64,000 bases of DNA from Homarus americanus (lineage: Eukaryota; Arthropoda; Malacostraca; Decapoda; Nephropidae): positions 124,001 to 188,000 of the forward strand of contig NW_024753848.1 in the NCBI RefSeq assembly GCF_018991925.1, read 5' to 3'. The position numbers were made by a program, and so were the translations under genes. The notes beneath the pieces were generated by a model, which made no database searches, was not told where the DNA came from, and saw only the letters and a program-made list of their open reading frames with translations. This document shows positions 1 to 10,722 of this stretch, piece by piece; position 1 is the stretch's first letter; each line of letters opens with the position of its first letter.

Positions 1-133
1 GGGCAGCCCCCCTTTAAGCTGGGCGGTCGGTCTGCAAGTGTTTTTACCCCCTCCAAGACCCCTCAAGCTTCCTCCCCTCCAAGACCTCAGCCCCCCTCCC
101 CCTCCCCCAACCCTCAACCTCTTGCCATTCTGC

Positions 134-480
134 GAGGAGGGGAGGGAGGAGGAGTAAAAAAGGATAACAGGAGATGGAAGAAAGGAGGAGGAAAGAAGGG
201 GGATGGAAGAAGAAGAGATAAATAAGGAGGAGAGAGAAGATAACGAAAATGAAGGAAGAGTAGGAGAAGAGAAGAGGGAGATGACAACAAAACAAGAAGA
301 CTGAATTGTGTAGATGAGGGAGGAGAGGAGGAGGGGGAGGAAAGGAGGAGAGGAGAGAGGAGGGGGAGAGAGAGGGAGGAGGAGAGAGAGAGGAGGAGGA
401 GGAGGAGAGAGAGAGGGAGGGGGAGAGAGAGGAGGGAGGAGAGAGAGGGAGGGAGGGAGGAGGAGGAGAGAGAGAGAGGT
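134..480. repeat. Purine-rich (GGA/GA) tract
   Basis: The plus strand is almost only A and G for about 350 bases, made of GAGG, GGA and GA runs. Open frames across it on either strand are Glu/Arg/Gly-rich or Ser/Leu/Pro-rich and are products of the repeat. The first 133 bases are C-rich and show no gene. Confidence 0.9.
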
Positions 481-1070
481 GACAACAAGACCACGGATGT
501 AAACAAACCTACACAACGCAACACCACATCAACACACCCACCAAGTAGTGACAGCCTGGATGAGATGTCGACTGTCCTTCTCTCTCCCTTCAGTCGCTTT
601 GCCCTGCCTCCAAGGGAACAGAGCATCAGCCCCAAAAGCCGACAACAGTTGCAGATTGACTATGAGGCTCAACTAACTCACACAGATAGGAGTAACTACT
701 TGTAGGATATTTAATATTAAGGTAATAAAATGGCGGCGAAGGTGTGGCTATTGGGGGAGGCTGGAGGCCATTATTAAAAACAAAATAGTAGTTAAGAATG
801 AATAGTAGTTAGTAGTAATAGTCATTAGCCTTTAAGAATAACAACACTAGTAGCAGTAAATTAGTAGTCCAAAACCCCATTAGTACGAGCATCACTAACA
901 GCACATCACCGGCACAGCACAGCACCAGCACCAGCACAGCACCAGCACACCAGCACCAATGTCTCCTTCAAACTGCATCGTCACTAACAGCTCCATTTAA
1001 CACCAACGATATAATCACCACGACAACTAACGGAAGCAGACTCCCCCCCATCAACAGGGTCTACATGCAA
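481..1070. other. No gene seen; short CAGCAC repeat
   Basis: This stretch has mixed composition and no supported gene. Bases 912-958 are a short array of CAGCAC/CAGCACC units. ATGTAAACAAAC near 498 resembles the forkhead-like word that recurs elsewhere in the window. Confidence 0.6.
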
Positions 1071-1745
1071 AATAAACAACGGTGTGATAGGACTTCTGTT
1101 AACGGTAGGTTGAGTTCTCTCTCCTGTAAACAGTTTAGACTACTTCCGTTAATGGTGGATGGGAGGGTAAGAGTTCCGTTAACAGTAGTAGGTGATAAGA
1201 CTTCAGACGATTCCTGTTAACGGTATAAAATTATCATATTAACGGAGGAATGTTTTACGGAGAGAATTAACGTGGTCGTTATCGATGAACAACGGTAAAA
1301 GGGGTAAAGCAACAGTAAATATAACGGGAACGGAATGACGGTATTAATAATAATGTAGGTAGACCAACAACAGTAGCGTAGACCAACAGTACTTTTAACG
1401 GTCGTATACGGTAGCAATTATAAAAACAGAGAGCAAAAGTGGTAATAACGGTAACGCAGAGCAACAGTAGTCAAAACGGTAGTGTAGAGCAACAGAAGGT
1501 TCATAAAATCAAAGTCAACAGGAGATCAGTAAACTAGGTCAACCTGACAACGGTGAACAACGGAATAAAACCAGTCACAGCAACAGTAGAATAACGGAGG
1601 GGGGGGGACTTCTACTGTTGCCGTTTCCTCATACATAACGGGAAAGTCATAGTTAACAACAGTAGCTTGGGAGGGAGTAGGAGAGGGGAAGAGGATGTGG
1701 AGGGAGGGCTACCTGTTAAGACGGACCTAACGGTGTATTAGTAGG
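1071..1745. repeat. Cluster of AACGGT / GTTAACGGT words
   Basis: About 25-30 copies of AACGG(T/A), AACAGTA or their complement lie at irregular 10-40 base spacing. TTAACGGT and CAACAGTAG are the fullest forms. This is not a clean tandem array but is far denser than the flanks. YAACNG is the known core of Myb-family binding sites; whether it binds anything here is inference. It may equally be a very old, decayed minisatellite. Confidence 0.55.
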
Positions 1746-2019
1746 TGGGAGGAGGAGAAGGGGGAGGAGATGGAAGAGATGGAAGAGGAGGAGGTAGAAA
1801 GAAAAGGAGGAATGCTCCTTGCTTTTGCTTTAGTAGACCCTTAAACCCTTCTTCTTCCTCCAACACACTCCTCTTCCTCTTCTCCTCCTCTTCCTCTTCT
1901 TCTCCCTACCCTTAAACATCCTCCTCTCTCTCTCTCTCTCTCTCTCCTACCCCTTACGACTCTGAATACATTTCAAGCAGAAGAAGAAAGAAAGGAACAG
2001 ACGAAGCGGCAACTAAAGG

Positions 2020-2072
<53 letters not shown>

Positions 2073-2166
2073 GGCAATGCAAGAACACATTCCTTACCAA
2101 CTTGTGTACAAACTCCTTCCCTCCTTTCCCTTCAGCTCTTCCTTCACCTACATACACACACACACG
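1746..2166. repeat. Purine/pyrimidine tracts and (AC)n
   Basis: An AG-rich stretch is followed by a CTTC/CTC-rich stretch with (CT)n at 1926-1946, then a perfect (AC)n at 2022-2070 and a short (CA)n at 2153-2166. No gene is seen. Confidence 0.85.
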
Positions 2167-3231
2167 TTATACTAATCTCTATAAATAGGTAAATAAATAG
2201 GAGGAGGAAGGAGGAAGGAGGAAATGGTAAGCAAGGAAAATAACGGTGCGAGGTAGTGGTGGGAGGGCGGTGGAGGAGGCGGCAGTAGAGTGGGAGCCGC
2301 TTTTCTTGACCCAGTGACCGACCAAATATTGTACACAGTGCCAGCCGTACGATCACTTGCACCACGATTAAGTCTTCATTAACATCTCTATCTCTCTCTC
2401 TCTCTCTCACCTTGTCTCTCACTGTCTCTCTCTCACCTTGTCTCTCACTGCCTCTCTCTCATCTCCAATAATTCCAGATCTATTGAGAAAACTAAAAAAA
2501 ATGTCTTGGAATTCTTATATTAAATCGTAAGTCAAGTATAAAGGTTAAATAAATAGTCTAGGCTTTCAAACATTAATATCGTCTTGGTTAAGGATAACTG
2601 GTTGGAGAAACATTAAAATAATTACTTCAACAAAACACAAAAGTTCATTGACTTCACGAGAATGCGCCCCATGGATACACAAATTCTTCCACAAAACTCA
2701 ATATTTTCTCTTAAGAAAATTTCTACCCAAATATATAAAAAAATCCATTGGCATTTTTTTTCCATACACGACACTTTTAAAAAATATACATTAATTTAGG
2801 GGGAATAAAGTGCATAACCCACAGTCAGTAGAGCAAAACACACACACACACACACACACAGCGTGGATGGAAGTGGGGAGGTCATTGACACCAGCCGTGG
2901 ACCGCGTGCTACACCACCACCACCACACTGAGTCGGGCCACGCAGCCCTCGCTCACTCCCCCTTAGGGCTCCGACAATTTGTATGGCATTTACGACTTTC
3001 TTTAGTACCCCCTCACAAAATCAATAAACCGCTATGGAACTTAACACAGACAGACAGAGGGTGGGAGATCTTATTATTAATCTATAAAATAAACCCCCTC
3101 TGTCAGTTTGGGGGAATACTGTCACCTGTTTGTACTGTCATTATCACCTGTGTTTGATTATAAGACTGTCACGTAGGCCGCCATTGACTGTCTACGTATG
3201 AATGATCAGATGGGTATGTCGCTCCTCCTAC
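2167..3231. other. Mostly unique AT-rich DNA, no gene
   Basis: Non-repetitive AT-rich sequence with a short CT-rich patch (2387-2460) and (CA)n at 2838-2860. A 115-codon plus-strand frame from 2810 starts inside the CA repeat and has no recognisable domain, so it is not called. Confidence 0.5.
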
Positions 3232-3335
3232 CTGATGTAACTGTTGAAGGTGTAATCTAAGATCACGACCGACGTGTTCAGGTCCTCCTCTTCCCCCTCC
3301 TCCTCCTCCTCTTCTTGACCCTCCTCCTCCTCGGG
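3232..3335 (-). other. Possible acidic exon, unrecognised
   Basis: The minus strand is open here. It begins with a run of Glu encoded by GAG repeats, then reads DLNTSVVILDYTFNSYI and ends at a good donor, CAG|GTAGGA. It lies on the MIDN strand, 7 kb past exon 2. An acceptor after CCCGAG would keep the phase left by exon 2. Against it: no polypyrimidine tract precedes it, the Glu run could be repeat-derived, and I do not recognise the peptide as midnolin. Confidence 0.13.
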
Positions 3336-3402
3336 TTAACGAACTGACGATCTCCACTTTCTTCTAACTAAGTAATTTGTCTTATCCAACGGCAATGTAT
3401 AA

Positions 3403-3425
3403 CACACACACACACACACACACAC
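3403..3425. repeat. (AC)n microsatellite
   Basis: Short perfect AC array within AT-rich unique sequence. Nothing else is seen between 3336 and 3670. Confidence 0.9.
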
Positions 3426-3670
3426 TAATAACCAGTAAACTCTCCACAGTTTCCTCTTCACTATAACAAGTTGTTCTACATTGACCTAAACACAATTCAT
3501 TTATTTATTTTATTGATATATTTATAATTTTTAAGGTCAATTCTACCACTCTACCCAATGTTGAGTTAATCTAGTTATGAATTTAACCTTTATTAAATAG
3601 ATCGAGTCTTTTTTATTATTATTATTATATATTCTCTCTCTCAGTTTCTAATACTGAAAACTAGACACTT

Positions 3671-3726
3671 GGTTAGGTTAGGTTAGGTTAGGTTAGGTTA
3701 GGTTAGGTTAGGTTAGGTTAGGTTAG
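3671..3726 (+). repeat. Perfect interstitial telomeric (GGTTA)11
   Basis: Eleven uninterrupted GGTTA units, the same as (TTAGG)n, the telomere repeat of most arthropods. It sits between ordinary DNA on both sides, so it is interstitial and not a chromosome end. It is the cleanest of about a dozen TTAGG-like patches in the window. Confidence 0.95.
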
Positions 3727-3762
3727 AGAAGAATGCGGATGAGAAGTTACTTTCTAGGTTCT

Positions 3763-3841
3763 GGTGTGTGTGTGTGTGTGTGTGTGTGAGTGTGTATGTG
3801 TGTGTGTGTGTGCGTGTGTGCGTGCGTGTGCGTGTGTGTGT
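3763..3841. repeat. (TG)n microsatellite, interrupted
   Basis: TG/TGCG alternation of about 79 bases with a few GA and GTA interruptions. It begins about 36 bases after the TTAGG tract. Confidence 0.9.
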
Positions 3842-3869
3842 TCATAACCAGTGTTTAGGCCTATACATT

Positions 3870-4560
3870 ATCTCCCCTTGTCTTCCCCCCCCTCACCCCT
3901 ACACACACTCTTGGCCTCCAGACACACTCAACGCAAGTCCCTTAAGTGTGTAGAGTGTGTTGAACAAGTAGGTGTGTGGAGTGTTTGTACAAGGCATGTA
4001 ACATACGTTAAGACGGGTGCGGCCTGGTACAACACACACACACACCTACACCACCTTAGTTCGAAGAAATATAGATTACGCCCATCCACACGCCCACCAG
4101 CATGTCCTACACGTCTCACCACCCAGTACACGCCCACACCCACCTACTCTTCCCGCCCTCACAGCCAAATACAACACCCATGTACACCGCCCTAACGCAC
4201 ACAGTCACCCCATATGCACACGCTACTTCCCACGCCACTGTGATCTATATACGCAGTGAATCTCCCTCTCTCTCTCGACACAGTACTGCACACGCCTTCC
4301 TGCCTTCTACATCACCCCCCCCTCCCTCTACAACCTCCTCCTCCATCTACCCCCCCCATCATCACTCAACAGTCTTTCCTACCTTGCTGAGAGACGTGAG
4401 AGATTGTTTACTCACTCACTCACACACCTCATTCCTCTTCAATGCCTGTTCAATCTCTCTCCTACCTCCCTCCCCCTCCCCACCTGTTATCTCTTATCCT
4501 CTTCCTCCCTCACAGCATTTAATCACGTCTCCCATATATTACATCATCACTACAGCAAAA
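3870..4560. repeat. C/T- and CA-rich low-complexity stretch
   Basis: Pyrimidine-rich on the plus strand with frequent CACA, CCC and CTC. The His/Thr/Pro/Ser-rich open frames through it reflect composition only. No gene is supported. Confidence 0.7.
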
Positions 4561-5020
4561 AAACAAACAAGTAAATTACACTGACCCTAATTACGTTTCA
4601 GAGTTAATTAATTAAAAAAAAAATAAACTCCTCAGGTAACATTATCAGATTATTTTATGAGACATCAAAAGAAATTTATTACTACTACAATATTTAATTA
4701 ACACCTGTGAACATTTTACCTTTAATTAACGTCTATATGCACTTGTAATTAACACCTGTATCGGCTTCCAACACCTGTAAATAGTGTACCAACAGCGCCT
4801 TCGTCAGGTTACAATCACACACCTCTTATACAGGGTTAGGGAAAGGGGGAGGGTCAGGTCAAGCCGCACCCCCCCCCCCTTAACCTCGGATTTAAGCCTC
4901 AGCTGCACCCAACCACGATGCCAGAAGGGGTCAAAGAGGTGTGTGGAGGGGGAGAGGTAGAGAGGAAGGTGAGGGGAGGAATATTCCTCACCTGTGTCTG
5001 GTAGGGGAGACTTTTATGTC

Positions 5021-5061
<41 letters not shown>

Positions 5062-5340
5062 CTCAGGTCACCCGATTTAAACTGTTGATGAACTATGACG
5101 GTTCGGTGTATACAAGGAATAACCCCCCCGCAGCACCTTGGTGGTGACCACACATACCAGGTGGTGAGTTGTGATGTTAGTGTGGTGGTAATGTGGTGAT
5201 TATTAAACCACAACTTAGTAACCAGGAGAGGTGTTAACTGTCTGTGGCGGAGGTGCCTGGTTCGACCCTGCAATTGGACTCAGCTGTAACAAAAATTACA
5301 ACAGATTTCTATTACTGGCAATCAATGATAAGACCTTGGA
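4561..5340. other. AT-rich unique DNA with (AG)n; no gene
   Basis: Mostly unique. Several AACACCTGT words lie at 4700-4790, a C9 run is at about 4870 and a perfect (AG)n at 5022-5059. GGTTCGACCCTGC near 5259 resembles a tRNA B box, but there is no matching A box or stem. Confidence 0.5.
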
Positions 5341-6114
5341 ACTGACCCCCCCCCGTTTAGTAGTGAGAAGCAGGCGAGGAAGAAGGGAGGTAGGAAGAGA
5401 GTAGGAAGGGGAGGTGGGAAAGGGGAGGTAGGAAGAGGGAGGTAGGAAGGGTAGGAAGGAGGAAAGAGGGAAGAGGAGGATGAGGGAGAAGAGAAAGAGA
5501 AACAGGTTAATAAAGAGGCTAACAGATGTGGACCCAAAACAGTGTTGCCATAACCAAACGAACGAGGTGGAGAAGGGGAGAGGAGGTCAGAAAGGAGGTC
5601 ACTTGAGCCAAGATGGCGTACGTGAGGGCTGATAACCCCTCCCCCCTCTCTCTGTCATCCCCCAAGGAATGTGGATGAGGGAGTTACTATGAGAAGAAGA
5701 GGAGGAGAGGGAAGAAGGGGGAGGAGAGGGAAGAGGAGGGAGAAGAGGAGGATGAAGAAGCAGAAGAGGGGAAGACGAAAGAACAGGCCACCACTCCCTT
5801 CCCTCACCATCCGTTAACAACAATCACAACCAACAACTACCACCACAACAACCACAACCACGGACTAAAACAACACCACTATTACAGGAGGGTATATTGC
5901 TACGTGCCTGACCCCCCCTCTCCTTTTACATCCCCTCTTCCTCCCCTCTAACCAGCTCCTCTCACTGCGCCCTTCCCCCAACCCCTGACCTCCCCCACCC
6001 CTACCACAACCTCCTTCCCCACCCCTCTTCCTAACCACCTCCCCACCATCCCCTACCACCACACCACTTCCCAACACACCTCCTCCCTCACCATCACCCC
6101 CCGCCCCCCTCCAG
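5341..6114. repeat. Purine tracts then pyrimidine tract
   Basis: Plus-strand purine-rich blocks (GGAAG, GAGGAG) at about 5360-5500 and 5690-5780, an ACCACAAC-rich block at 5815-5870, then C/T-rich sequence to 6114. No gene is supported. Confidence 0.75.
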
Positions 6115-6367
6115 AGTCAAGGAACGATAATGGAATATTGGGTCTTGAAAATTACCTCTGGTCAATGGATCGACCCCTCACCTGTGTCCGGATCCTTCAA
6201 GTATGACCCCGAACTCCAGCCAACTCCTTGCCCCCCCCTCCCTCACCCCCTCATTCGATTAAATAGCCTCTAGTTCCTCCTAGTGCTAGTAAATAGGTGG
6301 TAGTGGTGGGGGGAACTGAAAATAGTATGAGGAGGGGGTGAAATATAGTGTTTCTTATATCGAGAAG
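6115..6367. other. Short unique stretch, no gene
   Basis: Non-repetitive. A donor-like CAG|GTGAGG occurs on the minus strand at about 6180, but no convincing exon body precedes it. Confidence 0.4.
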
Positions 6368-6720
6368 TCAACAGGTGTGAGGGTAATAGGTGTGGTGAGG
6401 GTGATAGGTTAGGGGTGATAGGTGAGGGTGGTAGGTGATAGGTGGGTGAGGGGTGGCAGGTGACGAGGTGATAGGTTAGGGTGATAGGTTAGGGGTGATA
6501 GGTGAGGGTGTGGGTGAGGTGGCAGGTGGTGAGGGTGGCAGGTGGGGTGAGGAGTGACAGGTGAGGTGATAGGTGGGGGTGTGGGTGAGGGGGGTGAGGT
6601 AGGTTAGGGGTGATAGGTGAGGGTGTCAGGTCAGGGGTAGTGAGGGTGATAAGTGTGGTGAGGGGTGACAGGTGAGGGGGGGGTGGCAGGTGGGGGTAGT
6701 GAGGGTGAGGACAGGGGTCA
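6368..6720. repeat. Degenerate AGGTGATAGGTGAGGGTG minisatellite
   Basis: Variable units built from GGTGATAGGT, GAGGGTG and GGCAGGTG, about 9-20 bases each. Many contain CAGGTGAG, so the plus strand has numerous 5'-splice-site-like words. No gene. Confidence 0.85.
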
Positions 6721-6804
6721 AGTGGACAAGTACTGGGGGAAGGGGTGAACACAGACACGGGAGAGTCAATACAGTAATGTTGGGGCAGCAACTGCAGTTA
6801 AGTG

Positions 6805-7530
6805 AGCTTTGTCATGCTCCTTCCTTCCTTCATTCCTTTCTTTCTTTCTTCCTTCATTCCCTCCTCATTCACTACATCCCCACTTCCTCCCTCCCTCCCT
6901 CCTTCCTTCCTTCCTTATCTTTAATATCACCATAAAACAATATACCTACCACCCATTCCACCCACACACAACCTCCACACACACCCTGCCTCCCCTTCCT
7001 TCTCCCCCACCCCCTCCTGGTCACAACCCCTCATCACTATACACTCCTCCCTCCCTCCCTCCCTCCCTTCCACTGTTCTTTGTCACCCTAACTTCACCAC
7101 TCCCTCGACACACACACCCCCCATCCCATTATTACTCCCCCCTCCTTCCCCGATTTTCCTCCAAATGTCTCACCTCCCTCCTTCCCCCAACCCTCATCTC
7201 CACCTCCTCCCCCCTCCCTCCTCTCCCCACTTCCTCCCCCCACGCTTCGAACATTCACTGACCACTCCTCGCCCACCTCCGGTCCACTCAAAACTCACTC
7301 CTCCCCCCTTCCTTCCCACTCAACACTACCCCCTCCTCTCTCCTCCCACTCATTCTTTCCTTCCCAATCCAACACCCCACCCACTTCCTCTCCCTCCCTT
7401 CCCACTCACCCTTTCCTTCTTCCCACCAACACCCACCACCCCCCCTCCCCCTCCCTCCTATACCCTTATTGATATTTAAACAGTAGATTCCTCTCTCCTC
7501 CCCCCTTCCACCACCCCCCACCCACCCACA
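6805..7530. repeat. Polypyrimidine tract, (CTTC)n and C-rich
   Basis: CTTC/CCTCC runs (6820-6925, 7040-7075), then long C/T-rich sequence almost free of G. Open frames are Pro/Ser/Leu-rich or, on the other strand, Gly/Glu-rich, and come from composition. Confidence 0.85.
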
Positions 7531-7694
7531 TGCCCTCACCAGAGCCTTGATGAACCAGCCACCCTGAACACAACCCGTAAAAACACAGGGAATGTAAACA
7601 CTTTTTAATGATTCAATGTTTTCCGATTTTTCTGTTGTTGTTGCACCTCACCCTCTCTCGATAACACCTATTCTAGGGTTGTGTTATAGGACAC

Positions 7695-7845
7695 GACAAC
7701 CTAACCTAACGCTACCCTAACGTAACCCTAACCTAACGTAACCCAACCCTAACCTAACCCTACCCTAACCTAACGTAACCCTGCCCTACCCTATCCAAAC
7801 CTAACCTAACGTAACCCTACCCTAATCAAACCTACCCTAACCAAG
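7695..7845 (-). repeat. Degenerate telomere-like CCTAA array
   Basis: CCTAA, CCCTAA and CGTAA units in mixed order for about 150 bases. On the minus strand this is TTAGG-like. It is much more diverged than the tract at 3671. Confidence 0.85.
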
Positions 7846-8112
7846 GATGTGTTATTCTCTGTTATACCCCTAGAGGACAAGTTAGTGTATGACGTACTTG
7901 GAGGAGGAAAAGGAAGAGGAGGAGGAGGTGAAGGGGGAGATAAAACTAGATAGTAATAGTAGTAAAAGTATCCAAAGTAATAATAGTAGCTAGTCGTCTG
8001 GGTAGTAAGTATTATTAGTAGAGGCTTATCGACAAAACTCTCCCAGTATATTCATCTCCCCATAAGGCTACCTATACAAGATGTGGCGCTGACCAGCCAA
8101 CAGATGACCCTA

Positions 8113-8762
<650 letters not shown>

Positions 8763-8789
<27 letters not shown>

Positions 8790-9014
8790 CCATCGACCAT
8801 CCCTCTGTTGGAAATGGCTTAGTGTTTGGAAGAGGGGTGGATGAGTAAGAAGAGAAGAAGAGAGGAGAAGAGAAGAAGAAGAGAGGAGAAGAGGGATTGA
8901 GGTTGACCTTAACGCCTTCAGCCACTGTGGGAGAAGGAGGGAGGAGGATAAGAAGGATGAGACAGGGAGAGGGAGAAGAGGGAGGAGGGAGGAGGGGATT
9001 AAGGATGGGGAGAC

Positions 9015-9087
<73 letters not shown>
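8763..9087. repeat. (CT)n, purine tract and long (AG)n
   Basis: (CT)n at 8763-8790, a GAAGAG purine tract at 8840-9000 and a nearly perfect (GA)n at 9016-9087. Confidence 0.93.
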
Positions 9088-9090
<3 letters not shown>

Positions 9091-9189
9091 CTTACAATTA
9101 AATGATAAAACACAAAATGAACGGACGTAGATAAATAATTGTCGTAATAACTGATAAAACAGACAACAGAAACGACAACAGAAACGACA

Positions 9190-9640
9190 AACAGATATTG
9201 AGGAAATAGTTAAAACAGTGATGATAACAACAACAATCACTATCAATAACCACCAGCATCAACAACAATCACAACAACTGCAATCTCTATCATAATAATA
9301 CCCACAACTACCATCAATAACTACAACTAGCATCAATAATCACAATCACATCAATAACCACAGCCACAACAATCAACAATCAATTAAAAAAAACACCACC
9401 AACTACCCACCACCATCAACAACAACCACATTCACTTAACCATCAACCACCCACAACAATCACAATCACCATCAACCACCACAATCACCATCAACCACCA
9501 CAATCACTACCCACAACCACCACAATCACTTCCAACAGCAACCACAATCACCATCAACCACCACAATCTCTTCCAACAACAACCACACTCACCATCAACC
9601 ACCACAATCACCATCAACCACCACAATGACTTGACAGATG
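9190..9640. repeat. ACAATCACCATCAACCACCA array
   Basis: Over 400 bases of A/C/T-only sequence built from CAACAATCAC and ATCACCATCAACCACC units. It becomes more regular towards 9470-9630. No gene. Confidence 0.85.
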
Positions 9641-10077
9641 TTGAGTGGAGGTGTGTGTGTGTGTTAAACAATCAACTTTTAGTACACCTGCTTATACCAG
9701 GCTATTATATACAATACACCTGTCAGGTAGATTAATCAAGACCCCCAACGTAACAATACCTCTCTCTCTCTCTCATTTCTCCCCCCCCCTCTCTCTCTCT
9801 CCTAACCACAACAAGACGTGTATCTAGTTGACAACCACAACACATAAAACCACGTTGCCCTCGACCTGTACACTAAGACCCTGCCTACCCCCCCCAACCT
9901 ATTTCCTCCCTCCTTATCCCCTCATCCTAAATCCAATTCCCCACCACCCCCCCGTCATATAGTGAATGTCTCCCTGGCCACTATATACTCAGGCTGGACC
10001 TCCCTATAGTGGACAATGGCGTTCAGAAGGCCCCTGTATAGTGACGCGGCGCATTCGACCATTCCTGTTTACTTTGA
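9641..10077. other. Unique DNA with short CT runs; no gene
   Basis: Contains short (TG)n and (CT)n and a C-rich patch near 9880-9955. No gene is supported. Confidence 0.45.
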
Positions 10078-10275
10078 GACTTCCTTCCTTCCTTCCTTCC
10101 TTCCTGCCCTTCTTTTCCTCTCTTCCTTCTTTCCTTTCCTTCCTTCCTTCCCGCCCTTCTTTTCCTTCCCTCCTTTCTTTCTTCCCGTCCTTCTTTTCCT
10201 TCCTTCCTGCTCTTCTTTCCTTCTCTTCCTTCCTTCTAGTTTTACCCTTTATCCTTCCTTCCTTCTTTCCTTCAC
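10078..10275. repeat. (CTTC)n/(CCTT)n tract
   Basis: Imperfect CTTC repeats for about 200 bases, pyrimidine-only on the plus strand with occasional CCCGCC. Confidence 0.93.
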
Positions 10276-10309
10276 CATATAGAATCACCAAGAGATAGTC
10301 ACATTGAAA

Positions 10310-10444
10310 AGATCACCATTTTAAGGCCACCAATAGGTCATAATCAAGGTCACCAAGAAAGGTCACACTATCAAGGTCACCAACACAACACAGGTCACCA
10401 ATCACCAACAGTACTCTCCAACACAGGTCACCAACAGTACTCAC
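10310..10444. repeat. Loose AGGTCACCAA repeat beside exon 2
   Basis: AGGTCACCAA, GGTCACACTA and CACCAACAGTACTC variants recur about every 10-28 bases up to the exon 2 donor. They lie just inside the next MIDN intron. Confidence 0.6.
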
Positions 10445-10532
10445 CAATAGTCCAGTCTCGACGGAGGGAAGAAGGGTAATCCTCGCTCCATCCATGATAC
10501 TATTGTCCTCTAGCGTGCCTTCCCGCAGGTGT
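10445..10532 (-). CDS. MIDN: Midnolin homologue, coding exon 2 (second half of the ubiquitin-like domain)
   Basis: This internal exon has 88 bases. The minus strand shows a strong acceptor (CCCTCCCCTCCTCCAG) directly before it and a consensus donor after it (TTG|GTGAGT). It enters in phase 2, so its first base completes an Arg codon split with exon 1, and it ends in phase 0. It encodes HLREGTLEDNSIMDGAR and then ITLLPSVETGLL. This matches position for position the second half of the vertebrate midnolin ubiquitin-like domain, including the Leu-Pro-x-Val-Glu-x-Gly-Leu block that closes it. In midnolin this domain binds the 19S proteasome. No further MIDN exon (Catch regions, C-terminal helix) was found at 1-10444, so the gene probably continues past the left edge. 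Homology and phase are seen in the sequence; function is inferred from the family. Confidence 0.82.
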
Positions 10533-10550
10533 CTGGAGGAGGGGAGGGAG

Positions 10551-10722
10551 AAACACCTGTCAGACTCATGAAACACCTGTTGTAATTAAGAAAACACTTG
10601 TTGAAGTACATAAAACACCTGAGAGTTCCAGTAAAACACTTGATTGTACTCTTTGAACATCTGTAGCCTCGTTAAACACCTGTTAATTGCCTCAAACACC
10701 CGTTAATCTCGCGAAATATTTG
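10551..10722. repeat. 20-bp phased AAACACCTGTT array next to a splice acceptor
   Basis: Nine units of AAACACCTGT or variants (AAACACTTG, GAACATCTG, AAACACCCG, AAATATTTG) start every 20 bases, within about a base or two. The other half of each unit is unrelated between units. The array begins 18 bases upstream of MIDN exon 2 on the transcribed strand, where each unit reads ACAGGTGTTT. CACCTG is also an E2-box (Snail/ZEB type). Confidence 0.8.

Noticed and set aside
7541..7660. Micro-exon on the MIDN strand reading GGWFIKAL before GTGAGG
   Set aside because: Only 24 bases with a weak acceptor, and the peptide does not match midnolin. Short open pieces with splice-like ends are common.
10551..10722. 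Regular spaced repeats resembling a CRISPR array (also 23457-23605 and 35281-36047)
   Set aside because: Repeat words are 10-20 bases with very short or no spacers, there are no cas genes, and the DNA is clearly from an animal nucleus.
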